Assembly (NCBI GenBank): GCA_004352715.1 | Contig: SCFE01000071.1 | Coordinates: forward strand, 1,075,636-1,139,635 | Source of the DNA: Hofstenia miamia | Taxonomy: Eukaryota; Xenacoelomorpha; Acoela | Length of the DNA stretch: 64,000 nt | Reading direction: 5' to 3' | Part shown: positions 1 to 10,478 of the stretch, piece by piece | Numbering within the stretch: the first letter of the stretch is position 1 | Layout of the letters: each line of letters opens with the position of its first letter | The notes under the pieces: model-generated | Databases searched by the model: none | What the model saw: only the letters and a program-made list of their open reading frames with translations | Told to the model about the DNA's origin: nothing | Position numbers and translations under genes: made by a program

Positions 1-74
1 GCAGACTAACATATAATCACATTATGAGTTAAGCAAATTAAATAATTGCATTGCCCATTCTAATTTCATTGCAG

Positions 75-283
75 GCTTAAATGAAATCGAAGTAGTTACT
101 ATAAAATTCCAAGAAAAATTACATTTAGCTTGCCAATTTCAGTCTAATTTTCCATTTGAGGAGCAAATGCAGACTGACAAATGTATTTATGGACCTGGAG
201 CCAAGCTTTTGGAGGTAGCACCTGTGGTCATAGGTTTAGACTGGGGTACATCTATGACAATACGTAAATTTAACCATGATTAG
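75..283 (+). CDS. terminal exon of an unrecognised upstream gene (partial)
   Basis: The frame is open from an acceptor (..TTTCATTGCAG at 74) to a TAG stop at 281-283, giving about 69 codons in phase 2. The peptide has a segment reading KCIYGPGAKLLEVAPVV followed by GLDWGTSM and ends in a basic FNHD tail. I do not recognise a family. An AATAAA follows the stop by about 60 nt, which supports a real 3' end. The earlier exons lie left of the window. A donor-like CGTAAAT inside the last codons (about 265) leaves open that the exon is internal. Exon status rests on the open frame, the acceptor and the poly(A) signal only. Confidence 0.5.
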
Positions 284-344
284 TGTATAGAAATTCAAAA
301 TTGCCAATTATAAGATCACATGACTTAAGCTTATCATAATCACA

Positions 345-350
345 AATAAA
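345..350 (+). promoter_or_regulatory. poly(A) signal of the upstream gene
   Basis: AATAAA lies about 60 nt after the TAG stop at 281-283 and before the next gene's start at 471. Confidence 0.4.
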
Positions 351-379
351 TAGATCTTGAAGTAGTTTGGATACAATTG

Positions 380-385
380 TATAAA
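380..385 (+). promoter_or_regulatory. possible TATA box of the secreted-protein gene
   Basis: TATAAA lies 85 nt before the start codon at 471, a usual distance for a short 5' UTR. The region is AT-rich, so chance matches are common. Confidence 0.25.
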
Positions 386-470
386 CAAAATAATAGGCAA
401 GCTTGCTTTATCACACCTCTGCTGTTTATACTACAAACAATTAGTTATTCAATTTTAAGTTAGTCAGTAA

Positions 471-1817
471 ATGCACTTGAAACTAATTTCTCTCTTGTAC
501 TCATTGTACTTCATAGCTCTTGCGAATTCAGAAGAATGGAGGCTCTGTACTAAGTGCAAGTCGGTACTTTCAAAGTTAAAGGCCAATAAATCGTTTCAAG
601 ATTTGCAAAATGTTTTCGATTTGAGCAAAGCTAAAAGTACACACTATAACACTCAACCGAATTTTACGCAATATGTAACACATTTTGTTGATGATGTCAT
701 GGAAAGTTGGATAAAATATAAAATCAATAAAAACAAGGTCATCACTGACGTTGACATTGTTTTTGTTTCGCCTTTGGAAGATCCAGAAGAACTTGTGGAA
801 GAAACATCACCATCTCAAGAAATGAGTTCTACAACTAAAGCCAGTGACTTTACGACAAAGTATATTGCTCCCAAATCAATTACTTCATCAGAGAAAATCA
901 CAAGCACAGAATTTATTATTTCTTCAATTGCACCAAAGCTGACTACAACGCAGACGACAACGAATCTTCTTTCGCAATCTTCCTCAACAACACTACCAAT
1001 GACAAGTTCGACAGAATACATTGAAAACTTGAACTGTAAGAGTAGCATGGATGAGGCTTCAAATTGGATCGATTGCCATAAAACAAAAGCGATTCCAAAT
1101 AACATTATAAATCTATCAAAATATAGCTCATGTTCCAAATTTGAAGTTATCCAATGTTATGCACACAATGAATCACACGATGTATACATTGAAATGAAGT
1201 GCAATGGCAGCTCTCTTAATTTGCATCTTAAAAAAGAGAACTCTATTGAAATTTGCCAGAAGGAAGAGCCATCAATATTAAAAATGGGCTTAAGGATAGA
1301 CTACTGGAAGAAATCTGTTGTTGACTTTAAAGCTAATCTCCATCCATATATTTTAAGAGATATGCATTCTTGTTTTGAGGAAAACGACTGTCGCGATCCT
1401 CAGAAACTAGATACTTACGCTGACAACAATGATGTACATTTCCTCTTCAAAATCCAATGCTTAGACTCAAGCACTATGTTCATTGAGGTTGATCACTCAA
1501 AGGATTATACCTATAAAATTGAAAGGACTTTGTACGAAATTCCAAGTTTCTTACGAAAAGAATTAGGCTTGGAATTCGTGGATGCTGAAGCTGAGACACC
1601 GAATATTTTAAATGAGGTCAATTTTATGGCATACAAAGAACTATACAATTGGGGAAAAATTGTAATTACATCAACTAAGAAATCGCCTGTTCAAGTACCA
1701 TTCCTTACAGGCGTAGAACTTTTTAAAATAGAAGTATTTGTAATGAACGAGACGTATAAGGACACACTCAATGTATTCGTTTTAATGGCAAACAACCAAT
1801 CTATATTGACACTGTAA
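471..1817 (+). CDS. secreted two-domain orphan protein, 448 aa
   Basis: This is a single uninterrupted 448-codon frame in DNA where random frames are rarely over 100 codons. Residues 1-20 form a classic signal peptide (hydrophobic core LISLLYSLYFIALA, likely cleavage after ANS). Residues 21-110 are a small region with a CTKC pair (C26, C29) and predicted helix. Residues about 111-187 are a Ser/Thr-rich, proline-containing linker, likely O-glycosylated. Residues about 189-448 are a second domain with about nine cysteines (first at C189) and N-glycosylation sequons (for example NES, NGS, NET, NQS). There is no transmembrane segment after the signal peptide and no GPI-type tail, so secretion to the extracellular space is inferred. 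The spaced cysteines suggest disulfide pairing. I recognise no family. The N-terminal part resembles a saposin-like helix bundle only loosely, with too few cysteines to call it. The ATG is the first in frame after a stop. No introns are seen. Confidence 0.8.
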   Translation: MHLKLISLLYSLYFIALANSEEWRLCTKCKSVLSKLKANKSFQDLQNVFDLSKAKSTHYNTQPNFTQYVTHFVDDVMESWIKYKINKNKVITDVDIVFVSPLEDPEELVEETSPSQEMSSTTKASDFTTKYIAPKSITSSEKITSTEFIISSIAPKLTTTQTTTNLLSQSSSTTLPMTSSTEYIENLNCKSSMDEASNWIDCHKTKAIPNNIINLSKYSSCSKFEVIQCYAHNESHDVYIEMKCNGSSLNLHLKKENSIEICQKEEPSILKMGLRIDYWKKSVVDFKANLHPYILRDMHSCFEENDCRDPQKLDTYADNNDVHFLFKIQCLDSSTMFIEVDHSKDYTYKIERTLYEIPSFLRKELGLEFVDAEAETPNILNEVNFMAYKELYNWGKIVITSTKKSPVQVPFLTGVELFKIEVFVMNETYKDTLNVFVLMANNQSILTL

Positions 1818-1834
1818 GGCGTGATCCTGTTTTG

Positions 1835-1840
1835 AATAAA
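1835..1840 (+). promoter_or_regulatory. poly(A) signal of the secreted-protein gene
   Basis: AATAAA lies 18 nt after the TAA stop at 1815-1817. A second AATAAA occurs at about 1876. Confidence 0.5.
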
Positions 1841-2499
1841 CGTAGCATATCCATTGTTAAATGCAACTTAAGAACAATAAATTTGTTTTAAAAAGAACAT
1901 AGTCTATTCAACAAATAATGATCATATACTTACAGCAAAGAAATTTAAAAGCGAAAACTTATATATATATATATATATATGTGCAATTGTTGAAAATTAG
2001 AAAGTTAGGGACGAAATGAAAAAAAATCCGACTGATGGTAAGTTCTTGAGACAGACTCAATATAGAATTTTTAAAAAATTGAAAAAATTTATAGAAAATA
2101 GTAGATTTAAATGCATTTATAAAGTAATATCTCAATGAAAAGCAAACAATTCAATAGCAAAAACAAGGGCGCCTATATTAATATTGGCGTCCTTGAGCAC
2201 AAAATAACTCTCTTTTCAAAGGTTTGACTGCATGGGAACTATCTAAATTAAAATTGCAGCTCAAAATTTTACTGTTATTTTAGAATATATCTATAGGAAA
2301 AATTTTATATCATAATTAACATTAGCATGGTATTCTTCAAGGTTCCCTCCGTCTGAATTAATTGGTATCTACTAGTTTAACTCACTGTACATGTAATTGC
2401 ATAGCCAACAATAGAGTCAAGTAGTCCCATGCTACAAGTGTGGATTTTAGACAAACTTTACACTTCGAACATCGGTAAAGTTGATAACTGTTCGAATTG
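1841..2499. other. intergenic, no gene seen
   Basis: AT-rich non-coding DNA with a (TA)n tract at 1960-1980. No open frame or repeat with a recognisable terminus was seen. Confidence 0.5.
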
Positions 2500-3041
2500 A
2501 TCATTGTATTGTTTTATACTACGCGATTCCTTAACATTTACTATTAAAACTTCAGAAGGTCCTATATCATGCTGCAAGATTTGTTCTGAAAATTGGACAC
2601 AAGCATAAATGATTACCCTTCATTGGTTACCTGTAAGACAACGTATTCTGTATAAAGTAGCTCTTCTATCATATAAAGCCTGAAATAGTTCCCCTAGTAA
2701 TCTATAAGACTTATTTCGTTGTTCAACTTGTAGAATGTCAGCAAGGTCATCTACTATTAGGGAATATTTAGTGCCAAGAACATGACTAAAATTTGTGATC
2801 GGGCATTTGCCATTGCGAGGCTGAGTATTTGGTCTATACTGCTAAATTATCTGAAAACGTCCCCTACGATTAATGTATTTAAGAAAGATCTAAAAGTGTG
2901 GCTATTTCGACAAGCAAATATGTTGTGATTTGTAGTTATGTTTTAGCAAGTTAGAGTTGACTTCAGCCAAGGTTTTCGCGCATTGTAAGAATATATTGAT
3001 TATTATTATTGTTATTATTATTAATATTAATATTAGCAAGA
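2500..3041 (+). mobile_element. LINE 3' end (Jockey/CR1/L2-like ORF2 tail), decayed
   Basis: Translation in shifting frames gives the typical end of a non-LTR retrotransposon ORF2. First comes KLQKVLYHAARFVLK (about 2548), then LHWLPVRQRILYKVALL (about 2619), and finally a tail containing NVFKKDLKVWLF before a TGA near 2929. These match the known order of conserved blocks after the reverse transcriptase in such LINEs: the AAR block, LHWLPV, then the FKKxLKxxLF block. Stops and frameshifts show it is dead. A (TTA)n-type tail follows at about 2990-3041, the usual 3' tail of these elements. The 5' part, including the reverse transcriptase core, is missing, consistent with 5' truncation on insertion. 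Confidence 0.75.
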
Positions 3042-3189
3042 AATTGGCACAAGTGAGAATACTAGCACCACTATATCAAATCCAATACGCTAGTTTATAA
3101 ATTTGTATAAACAAATAAATTGCAACACTAAGCTTACAACTGTGTTAAGTCAATTTATTTTGACCAACAAAAGGACAAATGCTTACATT

Positions 3190-3617
3190 AGTAACATTTT
3201 AATAAAAAATAATGCTTGGCAGTCTTCTTTCACAGTCAAGGCCTGCAGATTATGGAACAATCCTAAGTATTAGCCTACGGCAGGCTGCATTACTAAAGAA
3301 ATTTAAAAAATTACTAAAAGAAAACTTACTGGCTAATCAATATAAATTATTGCAAACAAAAAACTTAACTCCTTTCAAAATATGGTAAATTAATAATATT
3401 TTAATTGAATTTAATTTGTAAATAGTGTTTTTAATTTGTTTTTTTTATCGTATTTTTATTTTAACAATTTATAGGTAGTTTGAAGTTTTGTACAGGTGTA
3501 TATATATATATATATATATATATTGTATATGTATTTGCAAATATGTAATCCTATATACGTTGTACAAACGGAACAGACAAATAGAGCTATTGAACGTTAT
3601 TATTACTATTATTATTT
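3190..3617 (+). mobile_element. second LINE 3' end, decayed
   Basis: A weaker ORF2-tail signature: QSSFTVKACRLWNN (about 3209) followed in another frame by LLKKFKKLLKENLL (about 3295), resembling the last block of Jockey/CR1-type ORF2. It is interrupted by a (TA)n run at 3499-3523 and ends in a TTATTATTACTATTATTATT-type tail at 3597-3617. It lies just after another LINE end in the same orientation. Confidence 0.45.
3499..3523. repeat. (TA)n microsatellite
   Basis: Perfect TA dinucleotide run inside the second LINE 3' region. Confidence 0.9.
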
Positions 3618-4346
3618 GTTCGAGTTATACTTTTATTTTACGTTAATTTTCTGATTGAGATATTGAAACAAAACAACGTATATTCTTTTACTAATTGAAT
3701 TAGTAGTAGTGTTAGTAGTAGCGCAGTAGTGGTAATCGTCGTGGTAGCGGGAGTGGTTCAAACGTCTACGAATAACTGTTTCTTTGATGCCTTTAAATTT
3801 GTTTGACGTAGTGCATCAGATAAACATAGACTGAACAAGCATCTGTGAGAAACTAATCAACTAACGATGATTAAAGCATTTGTGATGGGCTAGATTCATG
3901 TTAACCCGTATATGCCTATTTCATATATTTAACACATAAAGCTAATTAGCTACGATTTCAAACATACATTTGTTTTTCAATTTTCAGAAGAAGTTCGTAT
4001 AGGATTTTGGGCATATGTGAATTGGGTACCTTAACCCTATTTTTAACTTGGCCTGAGGAGGTTTCCAAGCTCAGATGAACTAGCGAGAAAGAGAAAATCT
4101 GAAATGCACTAGGCATGTAGTTGCAATAAAAATGCTCCGAATTAATTTTATGTGCACATTTATTTATATTAGCAGCATAACTGCACTATTCCTTTTTTCA
4201 TTCGAGGATTTTCTACATTAAATTCATAGCTATGTCTTAATCTAAAAAATATACAAGAATAACAATTAAATATTTTACATACATTTTCGAATGTTATTGC
4301 AATACATTGCAATTTCGTGTTGTGAACGTGTTCTGCATGATTAATA
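3618..4346. other. intergenic with a degenerate AGT/GTG triplet patch
   Basis: No gene seen. Positions about 3702-3757 are a degenerate triplet-rich patch (TAGTAG/GTGG type), more GC-rich than its surroundings. Confidence 0.4.
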
Positions 4347-4354
4347 TATTATTG

Positions 4355-5458
4355 CAGAGCTTTGTCGTGTGCCACTTTTTTCGTATACCGGTATTATCGT
4401 GTATTAGAGCTCTCGTGTATCGGTATTTCGTGTATTTAGGAAAACTTATTAAACCCAGAAAAATTTATTCTTCAAAAGAAATTTGCACAAGGCATTCTGG
4501 ATTTTTGGGTACAGTTGAGCTGCGTTTATCGCTGGAGCGAGGCTTACATACCAAAAACATCCGTTCCGCGGAACTACTGCTTGCGGGTATGGCCAGAATT
4601 TCATAAACAGCATTTTTGAAATCACTGCACATGGGGGACTGCTTCCAGAATTTTACAATCTCGTCGTTTACCAAAGAACCGTCTAGATATGAATGTAAAA
4701 AATTTTGCTGTGACTTAGAAGAAATTTGAATCAACAAATTAGCACCAAAATCGAGTAACTTTTTCTTTTCCGGAGAATCTCTTTCACTCAAGTGGGCATA
4801 AAAATGAGATAAAAGTATTCTTCGGCACTGCTCGGTTTCAAACCGAAAAAACGAATTATCTGAATCGCAGAATGCTAGTCTATTCTTCGGATCGAGGATC
4901 GTTGTGACCATCAGCAATGTATCAGTTCTAACAAAACGAAAATGGGAAATAAGTGATGTCACATATCGTTCCTTCACTGCATTCACCGAAGCTATTTCTG
5001 TAGAAAAACTGGTCAGTGTTTGTTCAAGCATTTGCAAAACAGGAATGACTCGGTGGATATTGATTGTTGCAGTTTGTAGGAGATCGGTTGCATCCCTGAG
5101 ATACTCTAAAATTTCGCATAATTTGGACAATTCTTGTGTTTCAATATCACGAAGTTTCAGATCACTTCTATTACACTCAGTCAGTGCTTGGTTTATTTGA
5201 GTTGTCATGCATTGTAATTTCCGGCTCGTGGAGGTAGGTTGAATCCTTATAATTTGTAACTAGCTGAGTACAAATTGCCCTCAAATTGTGTAATTGAGGC
5301 TCAGCACGACCCCACTGAAATACCGATACACGATTTCGTGTAGTATACACGATTTTCGTTTAGTATTTTTATTTTTTTCATGTACCGTTACTTTCGTGTA
5401 TCTTTATCACGATTTTCGTTTAGAATATCGTGTATCGGTAATACACGACAACGCTCTG
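4355..5458 (-). mobile_element. hAT-family DNA transposon, internally deleted, with perfect 8-bp TSD
   Basis: Termini are CAGAGCTTTGTCGTGT on the left and, read inward, CAGAGCGTTGTCGTGT on the right, a terminal inverted repeat with one difference over 16 bp. The flanks at 4347-4354 and 5459-5466 are identical (TATTATTG), an 8-bp target-site duplication as hAT transposases make. Subterminal copies of a CGTGTATCGGTA-like motif occur near both ends (4370-4440 and 5310-5450), as expected for transposase-binding sites. At 1104 bp it is far shorter than an autonomous hAT (usually 2.5-5 kb). It keeps only the C-terminal part of the transposase on the minus strand. Confidence 0.92.
4465..5208 (-). 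pseudogene. hAT transposase, C-terminal fragment with dimerisation domain
   Basis: A 247-codon open frame. The last third carries the hATC dimerisation signature: FWKQSP, then LAIPASSSSAERMF, then RRSS-like SDKRSSTVPKNPECLV. The middle part contains TTILDPKNR, matching the catalytic-domain region that precedes hATC in BED-type hAT transposases. The N-terminal BED zinc finger and most of the RNase-H-like catalytic core are absent, and the frame begins at an internal methionine. The product would not be an active transposase. It sits within the terminal inverted repeats of the element at 4355-5458. Confidence 0.88.
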
Positions 5459-5466
5459 TATTATTG

Positions 5467-6683
5467 CAATGCCCTATTTACGTATGAGGATGCATCGAAA
5501 TTAAATAATAATATCTCTTACATATAACAGTGAAAGGTATTGTTTCGAGGACTATTTCTTTTCCATTTAATGCTTAATTGTAGAGCATCGATATACAAGT
5601 GGATATACCGATCCCGAAACAGAAGTTGATACAACTATTGTATTTACTGTAAGGTTTCCACTACCATTCACTTGGCCCCCAATTCTGTCAATAAGAAATG
5701 GTTTACAAGAAAAATATGAAACTCATTATCAAATATTAAATGAGATTTGATAATATAAATGTTTCAATACCTTCAGCAGCGCTAGATTTGCATATAATTT
5801 TGTAAATATTTTCCTACCAGTACCGGCCTTACATTACTGTCTTTCAAGGAAATATATGTTAGGGTTGTCAAAATATCCTCTATTTTTTAAATCCAGGATG
5901 GTCATGTATCCTTCATACCCTCATCTCCAATGCCAATGGCAATAAAAAAGTGAAAATCTGAATTGCTGCTATGAGCAGTTATTTAATATAAATATTTTCA
6001 CCAGAGGTCTTGCATCTCAATAGAAGCTGTAGAGAGCAATGCACGTAAATATTCACTTAAAACCAAAAGCTGACATTTAGCCCTAATTAACCCAGGCAAT
6101 TTTGTAAAATACAAGATGGCTTCAATAAAAAAACTGAAGCCCTCACAATTAAATTGGTATAAAGGAAATTCGAAAATGTTTGGAAAAATTGGATGCTTCT
6201 TTGCAGAATAGTTCATATTTCCATGAAATTATGGAAAAAAATAATTTTCAACACAAATATTAACCATAATGGGGGACGCACATATACCCACGGAAGTGTC
6301 CATGTTAATGATATGCAAGTAGAACTTTTTTTATGAAGTACCTGCCTGACAAAAATACTTTATTACCAGTTTAAAAACTTTAAACAACATTTCTAATACA
6401 ATTCACATTCATTATAAGCTAATTTTTCAGCATTTTACTAATAATATTTATTTTTTGAAATTTCTTATTTAAGATTTATCATAGTTTAAGTGAAAAGCGT
6501 ACCCGTACCCGATGAAAATCATGTCGAGTAAAATCTGTTACCTGATTAAACCCGACCCATCAAGAAGATAGTGGTGTTAATCACTAGTTGATTTGAGAAA
6601 TAAGAAAATGTCTGATGTTTATCATCATTTGATTCGAAAGCACGGGTGCAACTCCTCCTAAGTTTTGAATTGATTGGTTTTGT
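5467..6683. other. intergenic, no gene seen
   Basis: No coding signal. About 6500-6560 is a small C-rich island with repeated CCCG-like words (ACCCGTACCCG, AACCCGACCC), resembling worn MITE termini seen elsewhere in the window. Confidence 0.35.
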
Positions 6684-7063
6684 ATGAAACCATGGTAGAC
6701 ACGTTCAATCAATACACCCACTGATAATAATCCACTGGAGATAGATCTGATTATCTTGATGGCCCTCATAGTTCCATCGAAGCCTCATCTTTCTGAAAAA
6801 TTACAGATGACATTTTTCGCAACAGCCTTAGTTGAGGCAAGACATGAGTAAAATGCCTGCATAGTTATGCTGATACATTGATTCAGTAAAGATAACGTCT
6901 GCACCTAATTTCTCTCTTCTATTCAGAGAATTCTTTAAAAAGAAGCTGTTGACAACTCGCATCATTTCAGAGTGGTGAAAGACTACGATTGCCACCAGAT
7001 CTATCTCCAATGGATTGTTATTGGCGGGTGTATTGAAGGTGTTTGCCTACCATGTTCTCATAT
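6684..7063. repeat. imperfect inverted repeat (arms about 65 bp)
   Basis: The arm at 6684-6748 on the minus strand matches the arm at about 6997-7063 on the plus strand. Both contain AGATCTATCTCCARTGGATT followed by GGGTGTATTGA and a CTACCATG word. The spacer is about 250 bp. It is probably a decayed foldback element or a copy of one repeat inserted in both orientations. No coding content is evident. Confidence 0.6.
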
Positions 7064-7571
7064 CACGAAATCTCGATGACCTGAAGGACAAAATCGTTCA
7101 GAAAACTGACGCATCAATATTAATGAATTGCACTGCGTTGTGAAAATATTGTATAAAGATGTCAGACTGTAATTCAGAAAAAATTGTGGTTTGTTAGAAC
7201 ATTTTTTGTGACATGAGTTCCGGTTGTGTATTTAATGAAGTTTCATTTCATAGCAATCAAGCTTTTACTATGTTGGTATTTGAAAAACCGAGGGGATGAC
7301 TCTATGAAAATTAATGTGCATATTACAAGAAAACCGACAAATAAATGGATTTGACTTATGATTCACTCTGTATTATCTATTTAAGAATGCATTTATGTCA
7401 TAGTACATACAAAATACATCATATACTGGCGAATTTTGACCTGCCTTTTTCATAAAAATTGCACAGTGTAGCACAAAAAATTTCAGACAAAGGTTTGGAC
7501 GAAAATCACCAGTATAAAATCTCCTGAATTAGTGACAAAATAATGTGCCCGCTCTAAAATTTGAAGTTAGT

Positions 7572-7574
<3 letters not shown>

Positions 7575-7636
<62 letters not shown>

Positions 7637-7642
7637 ATATAT
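7575..7642. repeat. long (TA)n microsatellite
   Basis: About 68 bp of TA repeats with two TATG interruptions near the right end. Confidence 0.9.
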
Positions 7643-10192
7643 CTTGAATAATTAAGAAAAGAGTATATTTGCTTATTATTGATTAATCTTTGCTGCGTTT
7701 CAATTAATGTTAATAATTGTTTACAGATATGTTCACAATTCAAACAAATTTGCAGTAAAGCATTTGTTGAAAACTGTTTTTAAAAAATAACGCAGAATAC
7801 AAAGTTTGTCATTAAAAACTAGAGTCACTTTGAAACTATTGCCCTATTTTTCAATTTTGTTTCTAATGTAAATATTTAAGTTCGATTGTTTATATAAAAA
7901 GAAAAAACATTAGATATCCGCTTCAACTCTTCGTATGCAATGAAGTAATTCCTCCTGTTATATAGATATCTCACCGTTTGTGTTTTCATTTTCTTTAAAT
8001 TGTATGGAACTCTAAAAATTCGTACTAGTAGCTTTGCTTTCTCATTAATTTAAATCAAGTGTTTTTGTTAATCTATAAACTATACCATAGTTAGCTAAAA
8101 GTCAAAAGATATTAATTCTATTCTAAGTGCATATCCATATCTATAAAATGGGGGGGGGCGGAGATGGGTGTTAATCTTCTTGGAAAGTTGTGAAAATATT
8201 AAATTCTGGGAAAGAAAACTACAGTATGAACTACTATTAATTAACTTTTGAAATAAACTCGATTACATGTTTTGTCGTTCGGAAAAGTTTGTTTCGGATT
8301 ATATTCTGGATTTTACTAATTTTAGTTACTGCTTTGCTCATTTCTGTCCGATACGTTAGGGGCACTCTAAGGGATGTAAAATTTGAAGGTTAATTTTGCG
8401 TCGAATGACATTTGCACCCTAAGAAATGTTTGTCCTAAATGTGATAAAATAATGAAATCTAGCAATTTGAGATTTATTCACTTTCTTACTACTAAGTTTT
8501 CAAAAATTGTAACTTGGTGACTATCACTATAAATTTACTGCTAAGTGCTTCCTCACCCTCCACCTCCACATTTGCTGTACATATTGAGCATTTTAAATAG
8601 TTTTCTAGAAATCTTTAGAAATTTTCGCATAAAGGGCTATATCAGTACTGAATAAATATGACAAAAGGACGAGTTCACAGTATGCATTATAGTAATGAAA
8701 TCTATTTGGCTAGGCAATGTCATTAATGACTGAAATAACAAATTTTGAAGTAAAGCCTATTCTAATGAATAAATAAGCTAAAATGCATTATTGAGTTTAT
8801 TTCACTGAAACAGATTCCACTATCATAACATTAAAACTATGTCTTAAATATTTCCCCGACCATGAATATTATTTGAGAAGTTTGTTACTGAGTTAGACAA
8901 AATCTGAAAAAGTTGTCATATTTGAATTTACAATATAGACCTACAATTAAGCCGTCTGCAAAAAGAATTTTACGTTGTATTAAAAATAATTTTTGAATGA
9001 AACTTAAGTTATTCTTCACATTACACAGATAAAAAAGGTGAAATGATAATATAGAATGATGAGAATTAAGGTTCTTTTACCAATTCCAAAAGTGAAGTTT
9101 CTAAAAATGTAGAATTTTTCATGAATACATTTACAAAATCATACTAAAATCGAAGTTACCTTGTGATTTATTATATTTGGTTTCAAATTTGAAATTGGAA
9201 TTGCTTCAAATGTTAGTTTGAAAAATTATCAATATTATTTAAAATTTGGATATTGTTACCAAAAAAGTATGAGCATCTCAGTTTGATTTGACAGTAAATA
9301 TACTCAATTTACATAAATAATGAAGTTTAAACGTTTTTCAATTATAACCTCAATTTATATTATGGCACAATTTAGAACAATAACTATTGTCCTACAGTAT
9401 TCAATTCATTTATATATATATATATATAGTATTTAATTCTTGAAATTATTTATGTTATATTTGAATAAATTATTTAGAAAAATTAAAACATGCAATGTTT
9501 GTTTCGTGTTCTTATTTAGATAAAGCTTTAGTCCATTCAAAATTGGAAAAAAGCTTACAATGTTTTAGGAATTTCATCTTTATTTATTAAAGTTGGAAGC
9601 AAGTTTTCTTGGTTTAGGTCAGCTAATAAACCTCAACATGAAGTTTTGATTATCAATTTAGCCATCATAATAACATTTGTTTGATTAAATGTGCTTGATT
9701 TTTGTTAGTTTGCGCATCTAAATTTTTATTTTACATTCTTCATTCATGCAAATATTTTTGGGGATGCTAATTATTAGTATATAGCATTGTTGCGAGAGGA
9801 TTGTTTACAAGCGAAGTTTTAGTCGGTTTGTGAAACACCATGTTCAACTCTCAACATAACAAATGCAACCATATTTTGTTTACTTCGCCAAAGTGGGGTT
9901 GAAAATAGCATATGGGTAAGCTGTATAGGAATTGGAAAATGTATAAAATAATCAATTAAGCTTTGTTTTGTATGGCAACAACGAAAGCCAAATAAAATGT
10001 TAAGCAACGTCTAAGTTTCAGTTCACATATTAGTTTTAGATTCTTTTAAAAAAAAATTAATAGTCACATAGATTTAAGGTTCTATTAAATTTTAGGGATT
10101 ATTACTATAACTGGCATCCATGGTGGCCGGCAAATTGAGTTTCACGTTAAATTAAAACAAATGCAATAGAGATTTCTTAATATTTAAACTGC

Positions 10193-10193
10193 A

Positions 10194-10225
<32 letters not shown>

Positions 10226-10234
10226 TGTGTGTGT
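10193..10234. repeat. (TA)n(TG)n compound microsatellite
   Basis: TA run passing into a TG run. A second TA run lies at 10445-10475. Confidence 0.9.
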
Positions 10235-10439
10235 TAATAAAACAAGCAGTGTAGACAAGGGACTTTTTAATATTGCAGCATTATACTTAGGCAATATTAT
10301 TTCTTTACTCATTTTTTGAATTTTATCAATTGCAACTTGAAATTGTAGAATAAACATATCACTTATCTGATATGTATACCAACTTTTCTTAACTTTCGTA
10401 ATTTTCTCCAGCAGGTCAAGTGGTCTCCTCAATAGCTTC

Positions 10440-10478
<39 letters not shown>

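Noticed and set aside
815-1138. 107-codon frame on the minus strand
   Set aside because: Antisense shadow of the secreted-protein gene; its low-complexity content reflects the Ser/Thr linker on the other strand.
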